Assembly (NCBI GenBank): GCA_002282555.1 | Contig: NCJR01000180.1 | Span: forward strand, 1-6,192 | Length of the DNA: 6,192 bases | DNA from: Rhodobacterales bacterium 34-62-10 | GTDB taxonomy: Bacteria > Pseudomonadota > Alphaproteobacteria > Rhodobacterales > Rhodobacteraceae | Direction of reading: 5' to 3' | Shown here: piece by piece, positions 5,737 to 6,192 of the stretch | Layout of the letters: the number at the start of each line of letters is the position of its first letter | How positions within the stretch are numbered: the first letter of the stretch is position 1 | The notes under the pieces: generated by a model | What the model was told of the DNA's origin: nothing | What the model saw: only the letters and a program-made list of their open reading frames with translations | Databases searched by the model: none | Translations under genes and position numbers: made by a program

Positions 5737-5745
5737 GCCACCTCC

Positions 5746-5789
5746 TGCAAATTCTTGCAACTCAAACTTAGAAAGGTGGTGAAAACCAC
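5746..5789 (+). promoter_or_regulatory. Structured rpsU leader with a hairpin over the Shine-Dalgarno sequence
   Basis: Two small perfect stems lie in the predicted leader: TGCAA-ATTC-TTGCA (5746-5759) and GTGGT-GAAA-ACCAC (5776-5789). The second has a GNRA-type tetraloop, and its last base directly precedes the AUG at 5790. Its 5' arm is part of the Shine-Dalgarno sequence AAGGTGGTGA (5773-5782), which matches nine of ten positions of the sequence complementary to the 16S rRNA 3' end. The stem and ribosome binding are therefore mutually exclusive over that part. This is a plausible translational control element, but the structure is only read by eye. Confidence 0.5.
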
Positions 5790-5996
5790 ATGCAGGTTAG
5801 TGTTCGTGACAACAATGTCGATGAGGCCCTTCGGGCTCTGAAGAAAAAACTGCAGCGTGAAGGCGTGTTCCGCGAAATGAAGCTTAAGCAGCATTTCGAG
5901 AAACCCTCCGTCAAGAAAGCGCGCGAGAAAGCCGAAGCTGTCCGGCGTGCCCGTAAACTGGCGCGCAAGAAGGCCCAGCGTGAAGGCGGTCTCTAA
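5790..5996 (+). CDS. rpsU: Small-subunit ribosomal protein bS21
   Basis: This 68-aa very basic protein has the bS21 sequence throughout: [20 protein letters not shown], then [18 protein letters not shown], then a Lys/Arg/Ala-rich helix ending KKAQREGGL. bS21 sits on the 30S platform close to the 3' end of 16S rRNA and assists translation initiation. Length and sequence are normal for the alphaproteobacterial form. The start is fixed by conservation of [18 protein letters not shown] and by a strong Shine-Dalgarno sequence. The gene has its own promoter (5708-5736) and terminator (6037-6069), so it is monocistronic and divergent from the coq9 cluster. Confidence 0.98.
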   Translation: MQVSVRDNNVDEALRALKKKLQREGVFREMKLKQHFEKPSVKKAREKAEAVRRARKLARKKAQREGGL

Positions 5997-6036
5997 GCTT
6001 CCGATCATTCGGCAGTTTGAACGCTAAAAGATGACG

Positions 6037-6069
6037 ACCCCCGTGCCCTGTGCCCGGGGGTTTGTTTTT
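6037..6069 (+). terminator. Rho-independent terminator of rpsU
   Basis: ACCCCCG (6037-6043) pairs perfectly with CGGGGGT (6055-6061) around an 11-nt loop and is followed by TTTGTTTTT. It starts about 40 bp after the rpsU stop codon on the same strand. Confidence 0.92.
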
Positions 6070-6083
6070 ATCTGGAGATGGCC

Positions 6084-6100
6084 TGTCCCACCGTGGGACA
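6084..6100. promoter_or_regulatory. 17-bp interrupted palindrome, candidate operator
   Basis: TGTCCCACCGTGGGACA consists of two 8-bp arms, TGTCCCAC and GTGGGACA, that are perfect inverted copies around one central base. It lies 15 bp beyond the rpsU terminator tract in DNA without a gene, so it is more likely a control site for whatever lies to the right of the window than part of rpsU. The outer TGT...ACA resembles the PpsR/CrtJ motif, but that motif has 12 central bases and this site has 11. As RNA it would be a 7-bp hairpin with a 3-nt loop; no T-tract follows. Confidence 0.45.
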
Positions 6101-6140
6101 TTTCGCCGGATCAACAAAATCAATGGCTTGCGCGGCCGCG

Positions 6141-6155
6141 TTTACCAGATTTTAA
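6141..6155 (+). promoter_or_regulatory. Weak CtrA-like site
   Basis: TTTA-N7-TTAA differs by one base from the CtrA consensus TTAA-N7-TTAA of Alphaproteobacteria and lies in gene-free DNA near the right edge. A single near-match of this kind is weak evidence; the gene it might control is outside the window. Confidence 0.15.
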
Positions 6156-6192
6156 CCCTTTCCCCCGCCAAAGCCCCCCACCACCCGCGACC

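Noticed and set aside
6084..6100. PpsR/CrtJ binding site (TGT-N12-ACA)
   Set aside because: The spacing between TGT and ACA is 11 bases, not 12, and no photosynthesis gene is visible in the window.

Overview
The window looks like chromosomal DNA from an alphaproteobacterium, most likely Rhodobacterales (Paracoccus/Rhodobacter/Roseobacter-like). Three things support this: GC-rich coding DNA; a DUF1013/TrcR regulator, a family I know only from Alphaproteobacteria; and a COQ9-family gene divergent from rpsU. No mobile element, CRISPR array, tRNA, rRNA or replication origin is visible.

Left part (1-2249). The N-terminal 178 codons of an FAD-dependent (DAO-type) oxidoreductase run off the left edge on the minus strand. 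Upstream of it on the same strand is the TrcR/DUF1013 regulator, which ends in a strong intrinsic terminator (617-644). A 162-bp divergent intergenic region separates trcR from a plus-strand secreted RNase T2 gene.

Middle part (2250-2918). The RNase T2 gene converges, with a 6-bp gap, on a minus-strand gene for a small H-NS-family nucleoid protein. Upstream of the H-NS gene is a clearly AT-rich gene-free stretch of about 330 bp. It holds a perfect 14-bp palindrome and a near-match to the E. coli H-NS high-affinity motif, which fits autoregulation by the H-NS-like protein.

Right part (2919-6192). A compact minus-strand cluster, coq9 - PIG3-type quinone oxidoreductase - qor, has gaps of 30 and 46 bp and ends in an intrinsic terminator (2866-2889). 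It joins a ubiquinone-biosynthesis accessory factor to two different zinc-free medium-chain quinone reductases, so quinone metabolism is the likely common theme. Divergent from it is rpsU (ribosomal protein bS21), with a recognisable promoter, a hairpin-containing leader whose stem covers part of the Shine-Dalgarno sequence, and its own terminator. The last 120 bp hold no gene but contain a perfect 17-bp interrupted palindrome.

Most of the window is ordinary housekeeping DNA. I found no clearly new multi-gene system. The best leads are the rpsU leader structure, the coq9/quinone-reductase cluster, the AT-rich H-NS control region and the 17-bp palindrome.
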